DNA of 64,000 bases from Chlorokybus atmophyticus (GCA_009103225.1 RHPI01001327.1:8722-72721), one strand, 5' to 3'; numbered from the stretch's first letter, positions 46,104 to 58,620 are shown. Program-made: numbers and translations. The notes: a model not told the origin generated them from the letters alone.

Positions 46104-48891
46104 CTCCATGGCACAGCAAGGGCGTTTTGTGTCAGCCAACATTCCTGGTGGCATCCCTCAGGTGCATTTCTGCATACTATATTTGTCGCACAGGGTCTAG
46201 ACAACTTTACGTAAACATATTGTTCCTGTTCTTACAACCGTTGCTTAGATATGCTTTGTTGCAGTTTGCGCAGGGTTCTCTTCATGGCCCTGGCGGCTTA
46301 CCTGCTCGAGGGAACCTGAGCAATGTTGGCCCGCATAACCTTGCACTGGGCGGGCTGGCAGGGAATGCAGCAGTTGCTGCAGCTGCTGCAGCAGCTGCAG
46401 CTGCCGGTAATAAGCAGCTTCCTTCTAGGGGCATGTCTCCAAACCTGGTAGCCGCCAATGCTTCTCTTGCGGGGCGCAACTTGGGTGGCGCTCCAGGGAG
46501 CTCTGTTGGTTTGGGGGCCATGAACATTAGTGCCAACGGCCCTCGAACAATTGCTGGCATGGGCATGGGACAGCTTGGCGGAGCAGTCACCCCACCACTG
46601 CGACCTGTGGACTTGGGCAGCGGGTACAGCCGCTCCAGTGAGCTACTTGCAATGGTCGGAAAAGGTATTGTTGCAGCGCTGCATAATTGGTGCATGTATG
46701 CGGTAATATTCGTTCATGTTGTGGTTTTGACATGTGATGCGAGCCGCCTGTTCAGCATTTCTCATTATGTGTGCATGAGTTGCGTGTTGCCTCCATAAAG
46801 ATGTTATCGATGTGAGCAGAGCAATACATTGTCCAGTCCTCCACTTCACCATGGAGGTTGTTTCTGCTTCCATTGTGCTTACGCTGCAACTCCCTCAGGG
46901 CTGCCATCATTGTCGTTGCTGGGCATGTCTGGTGGCGGTGTCTTGCAAACACCTCCCTCCCAGCAGCAACAGCAGCAACAGCAGGCGCCGCAGCAGCAAC
47001 AGCTACAACCGCCCCCGCAGCCGCAGCCCCAGCAGCAGTCGCTGCAGCCACAACAGGCACAGCCACAGCCAGGGAGCCGGTCAGTCAATCAGCAACGGCT
47101 ACAAGAAAACCATGAACCCAGCAGTGAAGCCCCGTTTGACATGAGCGAGTTTCCGTCTCTCTCATCACGGGCAATAGGTTCCAACTCAATGCATGGCCAT
47201 GCAATTGCTGGGAGTCTGGGTGAGGCAGGCGACTTCTACAGTAGTTTAGGTGCGTGGTTGTTGCATTACTTGGAATTGTGGGTGCAAGTGGCATTCCACT
47301 TTGTCAGCAACTCTGAATTGTCTGTTGGTTTATGCAGCGTTGCAGCACAAAGTGTCACAAGTTGTGCAAAGCAACCAAGAGTTCAGCATTCAGAATGAAG
47401 ATTTTCCTGCTCTCCCTGGTTTTAAAGGTAACTGACCTGTTGTCTTGCTATAGTGTGACAGGGTTAGGTCACGTCGTATAGTCTTTGAACCTTTGCATGT
47501 GATTAGCGAGTGTCCGAGTTCTATCAGTATTGTGACATGCTGGTGTCTTGCAGGTGGGTCGGATCAGATGCACAATAGTTTGATGGGCGACTTGCATCAT
47601 CATGATATGGAGGGCTCTCTTGGCAGTCTGCAGCAGCATTACTCGGTATGTCAGTTGCGTGTACATAACAGCGCGCTACAGTTGATCTGCAGAGCATCGC
47701 ACAGCATGCTGTTTGTGGTATGCAAGTGGTATTCAGCTCGTGCTGTTTGTTTGGCTGTAGAATCAGCTCTCAGGTTCATTGAGCGGGTTGCGAGCGAGTT
47801 CACCAGCTGGGTTGCCAATGTACGAGCAACTTCTGTCACAACACCATTTTCAGCAACAGCAGTTGAGGCTAGGGCAGCAGCTCTTGGCACCCACAACGCA
47901 ACAGCAATTGCAGTCACAGCAGCAGCAGCACCAACAGCAGCCGCAACTGCAAGCGCCCCAGCACCAGCCAGGCCCATTGGTTTCACAGAAGCCAGGCACC
48001 GCTGGCCAGAAAAATGCGCCTGCACCCGATCGCTTTGGCCTGCTGGGGTTGCTTAGTGTCATAAGAATGAGTGATCCCGACCTCACAACATTGGCTCTGG
48101 GAACCGATCTCACAACACTTGGGCTCAACCTAAACTCTCCTGACAATCTATACAAGACTTTTGCCTCGCCCTGGGCGGAGGGTCCAACACGTGGAGAACC
48201 TGAGTTTACTTTGCCATCCTGTTACGTGCAGCCGGCACCCAGGTTGCAGGTATGTGGTGATGTTTGCCATACATGGTGGCTACCCAGTCATTGCGACTGC
48301 ATCTTATCAATTGCTGGTGTTCACCTATTTTGCACTGCAGCCTGGGTACTTTGCCAAGTTTCAGCTGGAAACTCTGTTTTACATATTCTACAGGTATGCT
48401 TGCCGCTGCCGGTCGGTGTGTCTGTCACTGCCTATCAATGGGTAGAACTTCTCATGAACTCATCTGCATGCTGTATGCAGCATGCCAAACGACGAGGCGC
48501 AACTTTATGCTGCTGAAGAACTGTAAGCCTTAACCAGCAACCGCATGCAATAAGCTCTGTGTCCTTGAACTGCTTCTGACTGTTGCGGTCTTCTGTGTGC
48601 AGGTCAAATCGAGGATGGTGGTTCCACAAGGAGTTGAAACTGTGGCTGACACGTGTTCCTGGTGTTGACCCCTTGGTGAAAACCAACTCGCTGGAGCGGG
48701 GCTCCTTTTACTTCTTTGATACAAGCCAATGGGATCGAGTGCGAAAGGTGCTTGCAAAGTGCATGTGGCTTTGACTGCAATGTTGTCTGCATGCATGGCA
48801 GGTTTGGTGACTTCTGGCTTTTTCCTCGCAGGACAACTTCATCTTGCAATATGCCGATCTGGAAGCAAGGCCTTCTGTCCCCGCAAGATGA
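45589..48891 (+). CDS. NOT2: CCR4-NOT complex subunit NOT2 (VIP2-type)
   Basis: Scaffold subunit of the CCR4-NOT deadenylase complex, acting in mRNA decay and transcription. Exons: 45589-45729, 45875-45923, 45992-46161, 46265-46664, 46899-47249, 47338-47427, 47554-47645, 47761-48249, 48341-48393, 48481-48522, 48603-48747, 48832-48891; 693 residues, phases close. The N-terminal half is Gly/Gln/Ala-rich with several poly-Gln runs, as in plant VIP2. The linker motif QEFSIQNEDFPALPGFKG is almost the plant sequence. The C-terminal NOT box has FGLLGLLSVIRMSDPDLTTL, LGTDLTTLGLNLNSPDNLY, a YSMPNDEAQLYAAEEL-type segment split over two exons, and RGWWFHKELKLWLTR. The start is uncertain: in-frame ATGs exist at 45589 and 45664, and the second would remove 25 residues. 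Confidence 0.92.
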
Positions 48892-49445
48892 TGCTTGTGT
48901 GCAACTGCATGTATAGCTGTAACCGCAGTGATTTCACACCAGTTGCTTTCTTTTATGCCTGCAAGTTACATGCACCCGCCCAGGCTGTGTTTTGCAGCCA
49001 CTGAGTATGAGATGTGTTGATATAGTATTGTTGTACCATCCAGGTAACGGTGCACAGACTGACGTGTACATGCGGTCTGTGCACAACGGTCTTGTTAGCA
49101 TCGGAGGTTTTGCTACAGCAGGACTATTTGATCAGTTAGGCAGGCGCAGTTGTAGATGTATATTGCAGATGGGGGGAAATGTAGCGTACAGAATTTCAGT
49201 GTTGAACTTCTGCGAACTGTCTTAATGCCGACATTGCGTGACTTGTTTGTAAAGTTGGAGGTAGTTTCCGCATTACCATCAGTTGCGTGCGGTTGGGTAA
49301 GGCGCGAACTTGCAGGCATGATATATGGTGTATTATGTTGAGAGATCACAATGGTGCATGCACATGCCGCGAAAGCACAACTAGGGGTGCGGCTAATTGG
49401 GCGTGTGAATGGGTCGGCTGGCCGGCTGGCAATAGGGCACACAAA
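48892..49445. other. 3' flank of NOT2, no gene seen
   Basis: Holds the NOT2 3' UTR and the left flank of the retroelement. No coding pattern was recognised. Confidence 0.5.
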
Positions 49446-49848
49446 CACAACCTGTGCGGAGGGCACTGGACCAGGCACTGCTGATGTCGGCAGTGCCTGG
49501 TCAACGCAACTACGACACAACCCAGCAAACCCTGCTGCGTCGCTAGCAGAGGGCGAGGAAGGAGGCGGAGCCAGGGAGAGAGGGAGGGGGAGTCCTGGTC
49601 GCCAATGTGCATGCTGTCTGCGTGATCGAAAGCGCCAACAACCAACCAACGCCCATGTGGGCAGGTGATTACCAACTGCATATTGACTGCTGCATGTCTA
49701 ACGGGGTAGAGGCAGTGGATTAGCGTGCTAGTAGCCCGGTGGTCAACTAAATGTCATTTGTACGACACCTTGCATGTGTTGCTGCGTGCTGACTGGACTA
49801 CACGTTGTGCATGCGCATGCACGTCCTGCATTTGATGTACACCGCACG
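49446..49848 (+). repeat. Left pseudo-LTR of the Penelope-like element
   Basis: Matches 53061-53458 along its length. It begins within the 3' end of the element's coding region (the read-through of RRALDQALLMSAV ... LRR stop). A 6-base difference gives this copy a 13-bp-arm stem-loop, GACCAGGCACTGC/GCAGTGCCTGGTC, at about 49469-49502, that the right copy lacks. Confidence 0.85.
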
Positions 49849-50110
49849 CCCTGGCAGGCCACACTGTGACCGTTCCAGGCCAGAGGCAAGTTGGGTTAGC
49901 CCACGCTTGTAAAGGTGTGCGCCCAACTACCCTATGTCAAGGCATAGGGAGATAGTTGAACCCTTGTACATAGCGTTAGGTGATGCATGACAGCCGCTAA
50001 GTATGCATAGGGTGCGAGACCGGGAGCACCATGCATGTGTAGACAAGTAGAGACGAGTTGGGCCCCCACCCCGTTGGCCATGCAGGGCAACACAAGACGC
50101 GGACAACACA

Positions 50111-50731
50111 ATGGCGCGGCCATCATGGAACTGGCAGCACATACAAGCCCATTTGCTGGATGTACATTGCCACTGGCAACTGCCCATACTCAGAAGCATA
50201 CGCCATCACATCCACCGTGTTTTGGGCGTCACAACTCCACTGTCGCCTGTGACTGAGCACCACATCATCTACGCCATTTACTTACTGACTGGCTCCCGCA
50301 AATGCTACGTTGGAATGACTGTGCAGTCCGCTTTCCAACGCTTCCAAGGACACTGCAGAGCTGCTCACCACGCCCAAGCCACGCTGCTGGAGCGCGCCAT
50401 GCGCACAACGCCAGTGACCTCCTGGGGAGTTTCACCGCTGGAATCAGTGCCGTTACGGCCCAATGAGACGCAGGCAGCTTGGCACAAACGCGCCTCGCAC
50501 AAAGAATGGTTGTGGGTGAAACGCTTACGTACCTCAGCCCCAAGAGGTTACAAGGTGGAGCCCTCGCCATACGGGCGGCCTCGCCTGCCAGCATGGAGAC
50601 GTGCACACGGGCACGCACAGCCACAACGTGCACCGAACCCAGCCACACAGCCAGGCAGAGTGTTTGGGTATCGTGATTTCTTCCGGCGTATTCGTGACCT
50701 GACTGTGCGCAGCAAGCGCGGTTTGCGTTGA
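50111..50731 (+). pseudogene. GIY-YIG endonuclease part of the Penelope-like element
   Basis: Open frame of 206 codons. The nuclease core shows IIYAIYLLTGSRKCYVGMT (the GIY...YIG pair as AIY...YVG) followed by a conserved Arg region and GHCRAA. The C-terminal end is strongly basic (Arg-rich, Pro-rich). The frame stops 4 bases into the reverse-transcriptase frame, so a one-base shift is needed to read through. In an intact element the two parts would be one protein that nicks target DNA and primes reverse transcription. Confidence 0.75.
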
Positions 50732-53155
50732 CGGACTTGCTGCGATTCAAACTGACCAACCTGTACAAGATGCTCCGCATCCTGGAGTACACAGCGCCGG
50801 GAGACATTCATGTGCAGCCAGCACATGCTGAAGCACTGCTGGCGACGCTGTGGAGGCTGCTCAGCAATTATGCAACCGCCTTGCCTCAGATTCGCAACCC
50901 CCGCCTACTCGTCACCTGTGCATTCAACAACGCAGCGGCAGACGAACTACAACTGCAACAACTGCTGGCGCAACCCGCAGTGCGAGCGGCCCTGCCACCA
51001 CATGCCAGACCACGCATGGGAGTGCCGCTAGTGGTCTGGCGCTGTAGTAAAACGGTGGGACGCACAGTGTGTAACCGCACCCGCAAGGTGCTGCAGTCGT
51101 CGGCACAGCAGCAGGCACGACTGTTGTCGGCACCCTGCACATGCCCTAAGCTAGCGGGGACAACCATAGTACATCCACAGCTAGGCCACGTCGTGACCTA
51201 TGACTACAGCAGTGTCACGACCTCGGAGGTCCTGCGGAAGATACTCAGGCGAGGGACCAAGTTTTGCAGCCCGGTATCAGCCGATATTCGCGTTTGTGTA
51301 CCAACGGTGACAGCATCAGTGTACGATTTCGCACACCGCCTGGAGGAGCAGTGGGAACAGCCAATGGCAATGCAAGCATGGGCAACAACACTTTTGACTC
51401 TGGTGCGCAACCGTGCTGACGCCATTGCCGAGGTACTAAACAACCAGCGCCATTTGGATTCAGATGTGGTGACTGACAGAGATGCCGCGGCTTTAAGACA
51501 ACTGCAGCAGCGATACATCCTCACCGAGGTCGACAAGTGCAATGGCACCATTGTGGTGGTGTGCAAAAAGAACTACGTGACATGCTTGGTGACGGAGCTG
51601 TTCACACCCACATATGAACGCGTGGACATGCCAAGCCATGTACTGCTGCAACAACACGCCACGTGCAACATTGAACACGGCTTTCGTGCAGCTGCAGAGC
51701 CACGCCTGCCTCATCTATATCTGCTGTTGAAACTGCACAAAAGTCCACCGACACCACGATTTATCGCTGCTGCCTATAATACCTCGCTGACAGATGCTAG
51801 TAGGTGGCTCACCCACGCATACCAAGTGATTCCGCTAGTGTGGCATGAGTGGTGGGCAGAAACAGTAGGGCTACCAACTTTACGACATAAATGGATCATG
51901 GCAGATGTGAAGGCAGTTGCCAAATTGCAGTGTTTTTTTAATACCACACGCACTGCACTACAAAAGCGCCAGCACCTGTACCAGTTATCTTTTTACTTTA
52001 CAACGATCTATACTTCCATCAACCACTACGACCTGCTGCAAAGATTTGATGATCTGGTCCATGCCACTTTCGGGCTACAATGGCGACGTCACCGTGCCAC
52101 GCATCTGCATATGAGCATACAGCCAGACGCCTCGGTGCTGCATTAGTGGACGGCAGCCTCAACGTTTAGAACAAATGACAGTGGTAGCTGGCGCACCTTT
52201 TCACCGATAGCGCTGCACGACACCATGGCGTACCTGTTGCAGAACTTGTACATCTAAACAGCATCCGCTGAAGTCTATCGCCAACGAGTAGGGGTGCCTA
52301 TGGGAAACAATGCAGGAGCACATCTGACGAACGGCTACTCCCTGACCTACGAACAACAGTTCGTGCAGCAGCTGCGCCAAGAAGGAGACACGTTGCTGCT
52401 GCAACGTTGTACACAGGGGATTCTGCGCTACATTGATGATCTCTTTGTAGCAGACCTAACGGAGTTCCGAGAGCTGTTGTACAAGGCACCAGGGACACCA
52501 GGCGGTGGTGTGTACCCGCGGCACATTGTGACAGTGTCACGTACAGCAGAAGGTACCACGCTACCATTCTGGATTGCACAGTGTTCCATACGGCGGATGG
52601 CATATGCACCAAACTGTACTGCAAGCGCGACCTACCGGCGTAAAGTGCTGCAGCATGTCACCGCGCACCACTACTAATTTTCAACGTGGCCCGCCGTCTC
52701 AAGCTGGGCGTGGAATCGCAGTACGTGAGGTTTGTGCGAGTTTGCACTTATCGCATGCACTTCATCCAAGCCATGGTGGACCTGTTGGTGGCAATGCACA
52801 ACGACGGACTTCCTCTGAAACGTCTGTTGGCCACGCTGAGGCAGCATATGCTACGCATCGGCAGCTACGCGTACTGTACACCGTCTCCACTGCTGTACCA
52901 GTTTGTGTATCAGGCGTTCAAGCGTCGCACCCCGCAAAGACCGCATGGGGAGCACAATGTGTGGTAGCACAGCTTGCCCATGCCGGAGACGCAGGAAACC
53001 AACCCCACCACCCAACCCCCAACCAGCACCTAACCAGCCCAGCACCCAAACCGAACACAGCACAACATGTGCGTAGGGCACTGGACCAGGCACTGCTAAT
53101 GTCGGCAGTGCAACGCAACTACAACACAACCCAGCAAACCCTGCCACGTCGCTAG
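50728..53155 (+). pseudogene. Reverse-transcriptase part of the Penelope-like element, broken
   Basis: Frame 1 runs 50728-52677 with two in-frame stops (52144-52146, and TAA near 52257). A shift to another frame continues at 52686-52967, and a third frame closes at about 53155 (NYNTTQQTLPRR stop). Fingers and palm: TEVDKCNGTIVVVCKKNY, PHLYLLLKLHKSPPTPRF, YTSINHYDLL, GVPMGNNAGAHLTNGY, and the catalytic box GILRYIDDLFV. A helical thumb-like region follows. The motif order fits Penelope-like and telomerase-related reverse transcriptases rather than LTR or LINE enzymes. The normal Asp of the first catalytic motif (D before the YTSI box) is not evident, another sign of decay. Confidence 0.8.
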
Positions 53156-53458
53156 CAGAGGACGAGGAAGGAGGCGGAGCCAGGGAGAGAGGGAGGGGGA
53201 GTCCTGGTCGCCAATGTGCATGCTGTCTGTGACCGAAAGCGCCAACTACTAACCAACGCCCATGTGGGCAGGTGATTACCAACTGCATATTGACTGCTGG
53301 ATGTCTATTGGGGTAGAGGCAGTACGTTAGCGTGCTAGTAGTAGCCCGGTGGTCAACCAATGGTCATTTATATAACACCTTGCATGTGTTGCTGCGTGCT
53401 GACTGGACTACACGTTGTGCATGCGCATGCATGTCCTGCATTTGATGTACATTACACG
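53061..53458 (+). repeat. Right pseudo-LTR of the Penelope-like element
   Basis: Partner of 49446-49848. It includes the last codons of the element ORF and a non-coding tail with GCCCATGTGGGCAGGTGATTACC. It lacks the six bases that complete the stem-loop in the left copy. Confidence 0.85.
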
Positions 53459-54536
53459 CGCATCACACAAGGGCCAACAGTGGCCATCACAAACGGCACC
53501 CACGACTGTTGGGCTGCGCGGTATGCGCGGCCCGTCAGCCTCTCATTTGCTAGACGGCGACTATCTGCTGGCCGTTTGATCTGTTCTTAAACAGATCACG
53601 ACCGTTCAAAGCACATCCCCATATCATGCAACCGCTTAGAATATATGCGCATAAGTGAAAACCCTGAGCACAACATGTTGCACATTTGGCAGCCCATTAT
53701 TTTATATGGCCTATATGTTATGAGCATGTACCACATTTATTAGTAGATTAAGTACAAGCGTTCCTGCCACGTCACGTGCGCAATTTTCTAGTAAGTAGCA
53801 CAAAGGTTAGGATACAAAATAATGCTAACCCTAAACTCATTAACGTTAAGATTCTTGTAAACAAAACTTATCTTAGTTATGCCACCGTTTTAATAACCGC
53901 GCGCATGATTACATGACAACGGTAACAGCCGCCATTGCCTAGAAAGGCAAAAGAGATGTCAATCATTGCAAAGTTGCTCATGAATATGTCAGCGGCAACG
54001 ACATTTCAAAAGCAAGTCGAAACCTAGCGCTTTTCGGCGCCTTAATAACAGTTTGCGGTTAAAACGCGCGCGTCTTGGAAGGTAGGAGGTGGGGGTGGGC
54101 CTTATACCCCAAACACATGCCGCCATCATTAACCATCACTTTAACAGATTCGCTCACTGCTACTTAGCATTAATTGATTGCACATCTCAGCTACAGTCCG
54201 GCAACTATGGTCTTTAGCCGAACAACACACGCGTTTAAACATGACAATCAGCCATGCTTATTGCATTCGATCAAACAAGGTTTGAAAAAATATTCACAGA
54301 TTGTACTTACTAATAATGGGTGAGTACTCTTGCCATAAGCCTCCGTTAATTTTATGCTTTGTGAGTAGTTGCTTGTCATGCACAGATTGTGGCAAGACTC
54401 AATGCATGCATATGCCCCTCCTGCGGAATATAGATCCGAGCAGGCTGCGAGATTGAACAGCACGCAATATGAACGCAAGGTAAGCAGGACGTTATGAGGG
54501 TAACGAGCGCGCGGGGGGCGGGGGATGGCGCCAACA
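53459..54536. other. AT-rich intergenic DNA
   Basis: No coding pattern was seen on either strand. Base composition returns to AT-rich right after the retroelement. Confidence 0.5.
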
Positions 54537-54771
54537 NNNNNNNNNNNNNNNNNNNNNNNNNNNNNNNNNNNNNNNNNNNNNNNNNNNNNNNNNNNNNNNN
54601 NNNNNNNNNNNNNNNNNNNNNNNNNNNNNNNNNNNNNNNNNNNNNNNNNNNNNNNNNNNNNNNNNNNNNNNNNNNNNNNNNNNNNNNNNNNNNNNNNNNN
54701 NNNNNNNNNNNNNNNNNNNNNNNNNNNNNNNNNNNNNNNNNNNNNNNNNNNNNNNNNNNNNNNNNNNNNNN
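54537..54771. other. Assembly gap (235 N)
   Basis: Undetermined bases flanked by G-rich sequence (GCGGGGGGCGGGGG on the left, GGGGGGCGGGG on the right). The missing DNA is probably a G-rich repeat. Confidence 0.99.
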
Positions 54772-55553
54772 GGGGGGCGGGGTGTCTCTTTTTAATTTTG
54801 CCATATCTTAATGATGTGATTTCTTTGCTCGATGTTAATGCCGTACGGTGTCATTCATATTAAAATTACTAGCATATTCGTTTTAATATACTTCGTAACA
54901 TATGGGCCTAACATGTATGTTTTAACATTGCGCATGTTTATCACTTGCAGACTTACCACACTCAGATCCTCGGTTACGCAGGTGTTGCGGTAAAGTATTA
55001 ATGTATTGCAATTATGTTCTTCAATTAATGAATGCATACAAGCACATGCAATCGACAAAGGTGCATACAACATGAAAACGATGCTTCACATGCAGCATGC
55101 ATATCCAAGACGTGCTAGCTACTATGGCGATCAACACTCATGATGAGTTGCATGGTGCAGTGCGATGTGCGCTGTATTTGGAATAATGCTATGAGTTGCA
55201 CACGTATTTGCGACTGTGACTCAGATTTGACCCGTCATCATCCACAATGTCACATTCAACACCACGTATACTTCTCTGAATCGAAACTGGACGAATGTAA
55301 GTTACTTGACGTTGTGTATGTATGATATATATAACGTTTTTACACATGCATACCTGCTGGTTGGCTTGCAAAGCCAATCTTGTGAACAACTTTGTGGCAA
55401 ACTTATTGACAAGCATAAGGACTTACATTACTTATGGATGGAAGTCCCATCAGCACCACCGGTGGTGCAGCACTTTTAGAGCGAAGTCACAACACCGCAC
55501 AAATGTGGAGAGGATGACCATTAGCCTTTTTACCTAGCTTCAACTCAAGGCGT

Positions 55554-55618
<65 letters not shown>

Positions 55619-57068
55619 ATAAGGGATGACAGGGAGAGCCCCTTAAATATCTGTTGGTCAGACACCCACGCACAAGTTGCCCTCTTGTATGTTGAATACA
55701 CACAATGACGGGACCTCACACAATGTTACAACTTAGCCTGCATGCCACAGCTGGCTCCCCAAATTGGCATACGAACTCTAAGGATAACTCACTGCGCTCT
55801 GACCTATCACACGACACTTTGTACTTGTTGCAAATCCGCCCATATCATTACATGGACTATGTATGACGGCCGATGACGGCATCCTTGTTGCCCCGGAAGT
55901 TGGCTCATACCGACAATATAATGCCCGTCTACGGTAAGTGACGGCAGACTTCCATAGTGGCCTGCCGTTCGCGGCGCCGACTGGAAGATGACCACTAGTT
56001 GACCGCATCTTTGCGTGGTCAATCGATGTTGACTGAGAGGTAATTGTGGTTTTGAAAATATTTCGCTAACTACAAAGCGACTTATGCTGAAGAAGCGATA
56101 GCTAACTTACATTGTTTACGTGGAAACAGTGTAAGTTAGCTCAAAGGCAACTTGTTAACAGCTCGATTACTTGTACGTAAATGAAACAAAAAGCAAGTTG
56201 GCTCGTAGTCGACTGAAGGTAACCAACGGGTACCGGTTGGTTCATTCGGTGAGTTGGCGAGCAAATGACTGACGATGACTTACCGTCAACTTTGACATGC
56301 CTCAACATGTGGTGTGGTTAGCGGTCAGGTGACTACCTAAGTATTGGGGAAGTATAAGTCAACAGCTACATGTGATGTGCTTACAATTATGTGTAATGCG
56401 CCTGTCAATGACTAGGGCTGGATGTATAGGTGACCGCAGGGCAATTGCAAGTCATGCATAACGATACTATCATCAACATTGTGAATTAGATTGACATACG
56501 TTTTTATACACGTGTTAAGCAACAACTATTAATGCACCAAATTTATATAAACATCACATATAGTAAATTTATAACATAACCTACATATATACATACAATC
56601 TATGTACTTGTATCAGCATTGCTAGAAAGCCTATGTATATACCACATGCAGATTAATGCACATGTCACATAGTGGTATATCATACATTAACATGTGCCTT
56701 GGTGGTGCATGCCTTTGTGTTCACATGGTGTCAGCTGGCTTGGTGCGGCATCAAAAGATGAGCAACGACTCTTATAACGAGGGAACGCCTTCGTTCAAAC
56801 TCTGCGCAGTCCCCCTTATCGTGGGCGGCAACCTCCGCGCCATTGCCACCGCCACCACCGCGCAAGCCTTGCGCAGCTCTCTACGTGCTCGCTAACCACT
56901 GGCCTGGCTGCAGTGACGGAGCTCAGAAAGGAAGACAAGGCACTCGCCTAACGAATCAGGTGAGAGAGTTTAGGGTGCTGCGTGCAGGGTGCTGCTCAGC
57001 AAGCTATGAGCAGCAGCAGTGGTGGCGGTGGAGGAAGGGGAGGAGAGTGATCGCCGTCATTAGCTGCC
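54772..57068. other. AT-rich intergenic DNA with a CA microsatellite
   Basis: No convincing exon before 57069. Holds the (CA)n run at 55555-55614 and imperfect inverted repeats near 56100-56145 (CTAACTTACA...TGTAAGTTAG). Confidence 0.5.
55555..55614. repeat. (CA)n microsatellite
   Basis: About 30 uninterrupted CA dinucleotides. Confidence 0.97.
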
Positions 57069-57655
57069 ATGGATGAAACAGCGCCGGAGCACCCACACAA
57101 TAGGTCTAAGACCGCCCTCTGCCGCTACTTCGCCCAGGGCAGTTGCTTCCGAGGCAGCCGCTGCACCATCACCCACGAACCCAGGTGTGCGTGGATACAA
57201 AGTAGTTGAAATGCGTGTGCGTGTGTGTGCTTCAGTGCGTGTTTCAGTGTGCGTGCGTGTGTGCGTGCTCCAAACACCCGGTTTCCTTTTGATTGTTGTC
57301 AGAACTAGTTCAGCTCTTGCTCTCGCACAACAGATGAGTAAGCAAACAAGCCAATAAAAGAGTAGCAGACACGCAGGACCAATAGTCAGTGATAGCCGTG
57401 CCATTCGCATGCGCAATCTAGTCAAGTCCTATTCTCATGCACATTGCTTTCTTGCTGCTGCTGGGAGCTCCTGCGCATAGCAACATCCATCAATGCATCC
57501 GCCAACCCTCCTCCTTCTGCTTCGCTACCCCCACACTTCCCTCATTGGTCCCCAATTATAAGCCTCACATGTACAAGACGCAAATGTGCGGGTTCCAGTT
57601 GGGAGGGTACTGCGCTTGGGGCCACATGCATGTTACGATTTGGAATAAATCGTGA
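57069..57655 (+). CDS. CCCH zinc-finger protein, 3' end uncertain
   Basis: Probable RNA-binding protein. Exon 57069-57184 encodes MDETAPEHPHNRSKTALCRY and a C-x7-C-x5-C-x3-H finger (C at LCRY, then GSC, SRC, TITH). The next exon appears to start near 57480 after CATAG and carries a second finger-like motif, MYKTQMCGFQLGGYCAWGH, with C-x7-C and a His but no clear third Cys before the stop at 57653. The second finger may therefore be split by an intron whose continuation (perhaps the frames at 57.8-57.96 and 58.13-58.4 kb) I could not join with confidence. A 5-exon gene running to about 58.4 kb is possible. Confidence 0.45.
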
Positions 57656-58407
57656 CAGACCTCACTCATGGTAGCGTCTTTTGCTACCATAGCCTAATGG
57701 TCGAGGCCCACTTGTTACATGCACATTCGCTCATGGTGAGCAGTAAGCACCATGTGACCGGTTTCTTGCTTGCTTACTGTGATTCTGCTGCGTACATATC
57801 AGCTCTCACACATGCTATTAACAGAGAGTTGCGTGCGATGGCATACCAACCCAAGTATTTAGTACCTGAAGTGCAGGTCAATGTAGGGCATGAACCAACT
57901 TTTACTCCTATGTTAAGGCCGCCATCCAATCCCCCGATGTATACTTATATGCAGTGAAATTGTTTTAAACCCGCAGTATATGAATCGCATGCTGACCGCA
58001 GCAACAGTGTAGGTGACAGTACAGGTATCAATAGTAGCGGTAGCAGTTACAACTATAATACACGAGCCACTTGTTGATATAGTCGGTATAGGCATGACAA
58101 GAAGCTTTATTTATATAATAGCCAACTTTCTTTCTTGCCATCAGTCAATGAAGCTGCTCTCACGGAGTACCACATGCAAGTTGAGTCTATCACACATGAA
58201 ACATTATGTCACATTCCGAGCGTGACAGATGTCTGCGGCAAGCTGCTGCTGTGCTTGCCAATCCATCTAGGATACAAACCGACGTGTTGCAACAACACAT
58301 GTAGTACTGCAGTTGGGCTTGTGCAGCTGGATGACACACTGAGCAAATTAGCCGTACACTCAGTTCCAATAAAAACACCTTACCATACGCCACCTAAGCC
58401 CAACACA
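57656..58407 (+). other. Possible further exons of the CCCH gene
   Basis: Two coding-like stretches lie downstream: one ending ELRAMAYQPKYLVPEVQV... near 57956, and one following a CAG acceptor near 58144 (VNEAALTEYHMQVESITHET). They have splice-like borders but no recognised family. A short perfect hairpin, ATGGTAGC...GCTACCAT, occurs at 57668-57690. Confidence 0.3.
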
Positions 58408-58620
58408 TGCGCAGCCTTGAAGAGAGATTTTTCAGACTGCGCCTCACACCACACTGCAACCACCAAGGCCAGAGTCCATTCCACCCAAGCGCCTTTGGGC
58501 CAAGGCACAATAAATGCGCAGCCTTGAAGAGAGATTTCTCAGACTGCGCCTCACACCACACTGCAACCACCAAGGCCAGAATCCATTCCACCCAAGCGCC
58601 TTTGGGCAAGGCACAAAAAA
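58408..58620. repeat. Two tandem 107-bp units upstream of the NFU gene
   Basis: The unit starting GCGCAGCCTTGAAGAGAG is present at 58409 and again at 58516, nearly identical, differing by a few bases. The second copy ends about 175 bp before the NFU start codon, so a promoter or 5' UTR duplication is likely. Confidence 0.9.

Larger units (their letters stand above)
49446..53458 (+). mobile_element. Penelope-like retroelement with N-terminal GIY-YIG (Chlamys-like)
   Basis: About 4.0 kb, bounded by direct repeats of about 400 bp (49446-49848 and 53061-53458) that include the end of the ORF, as in the pseudo-LTRs of Penelope-like elements. An N-terminal GIY-YIG endonuclease frame is followed by a reverse transcriptase with the YIDD box. 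GIY-YIG before RT is the permuted order described for Chlamys/Naiad elements of green algae and other eukaryotes; canonical Penelope has it after. The copy is dead: frameshifts near 50728 and 52680 and in-frame stops at 52144 and near 52257. The repeats differ by scattered substitutions and small indels, so the insertion is not brand new. Confidence 0.85.

Noticed and set aside
49600-49680. Possible hammerhead ribozyme in the pseudo-LTR, as reported for some Penelope-like elements
   Set aside because: A CGAAAG core-like word is present, but the CTGATGA box and pairing stems were not found in either repeat.
57668-57690. Histone-type 3' hairpin or transcription terminator
   Set aside because: A perfect 8-bp stem exists, but the sequence does not match the histone stem-loop, and no histone gene is nearby.
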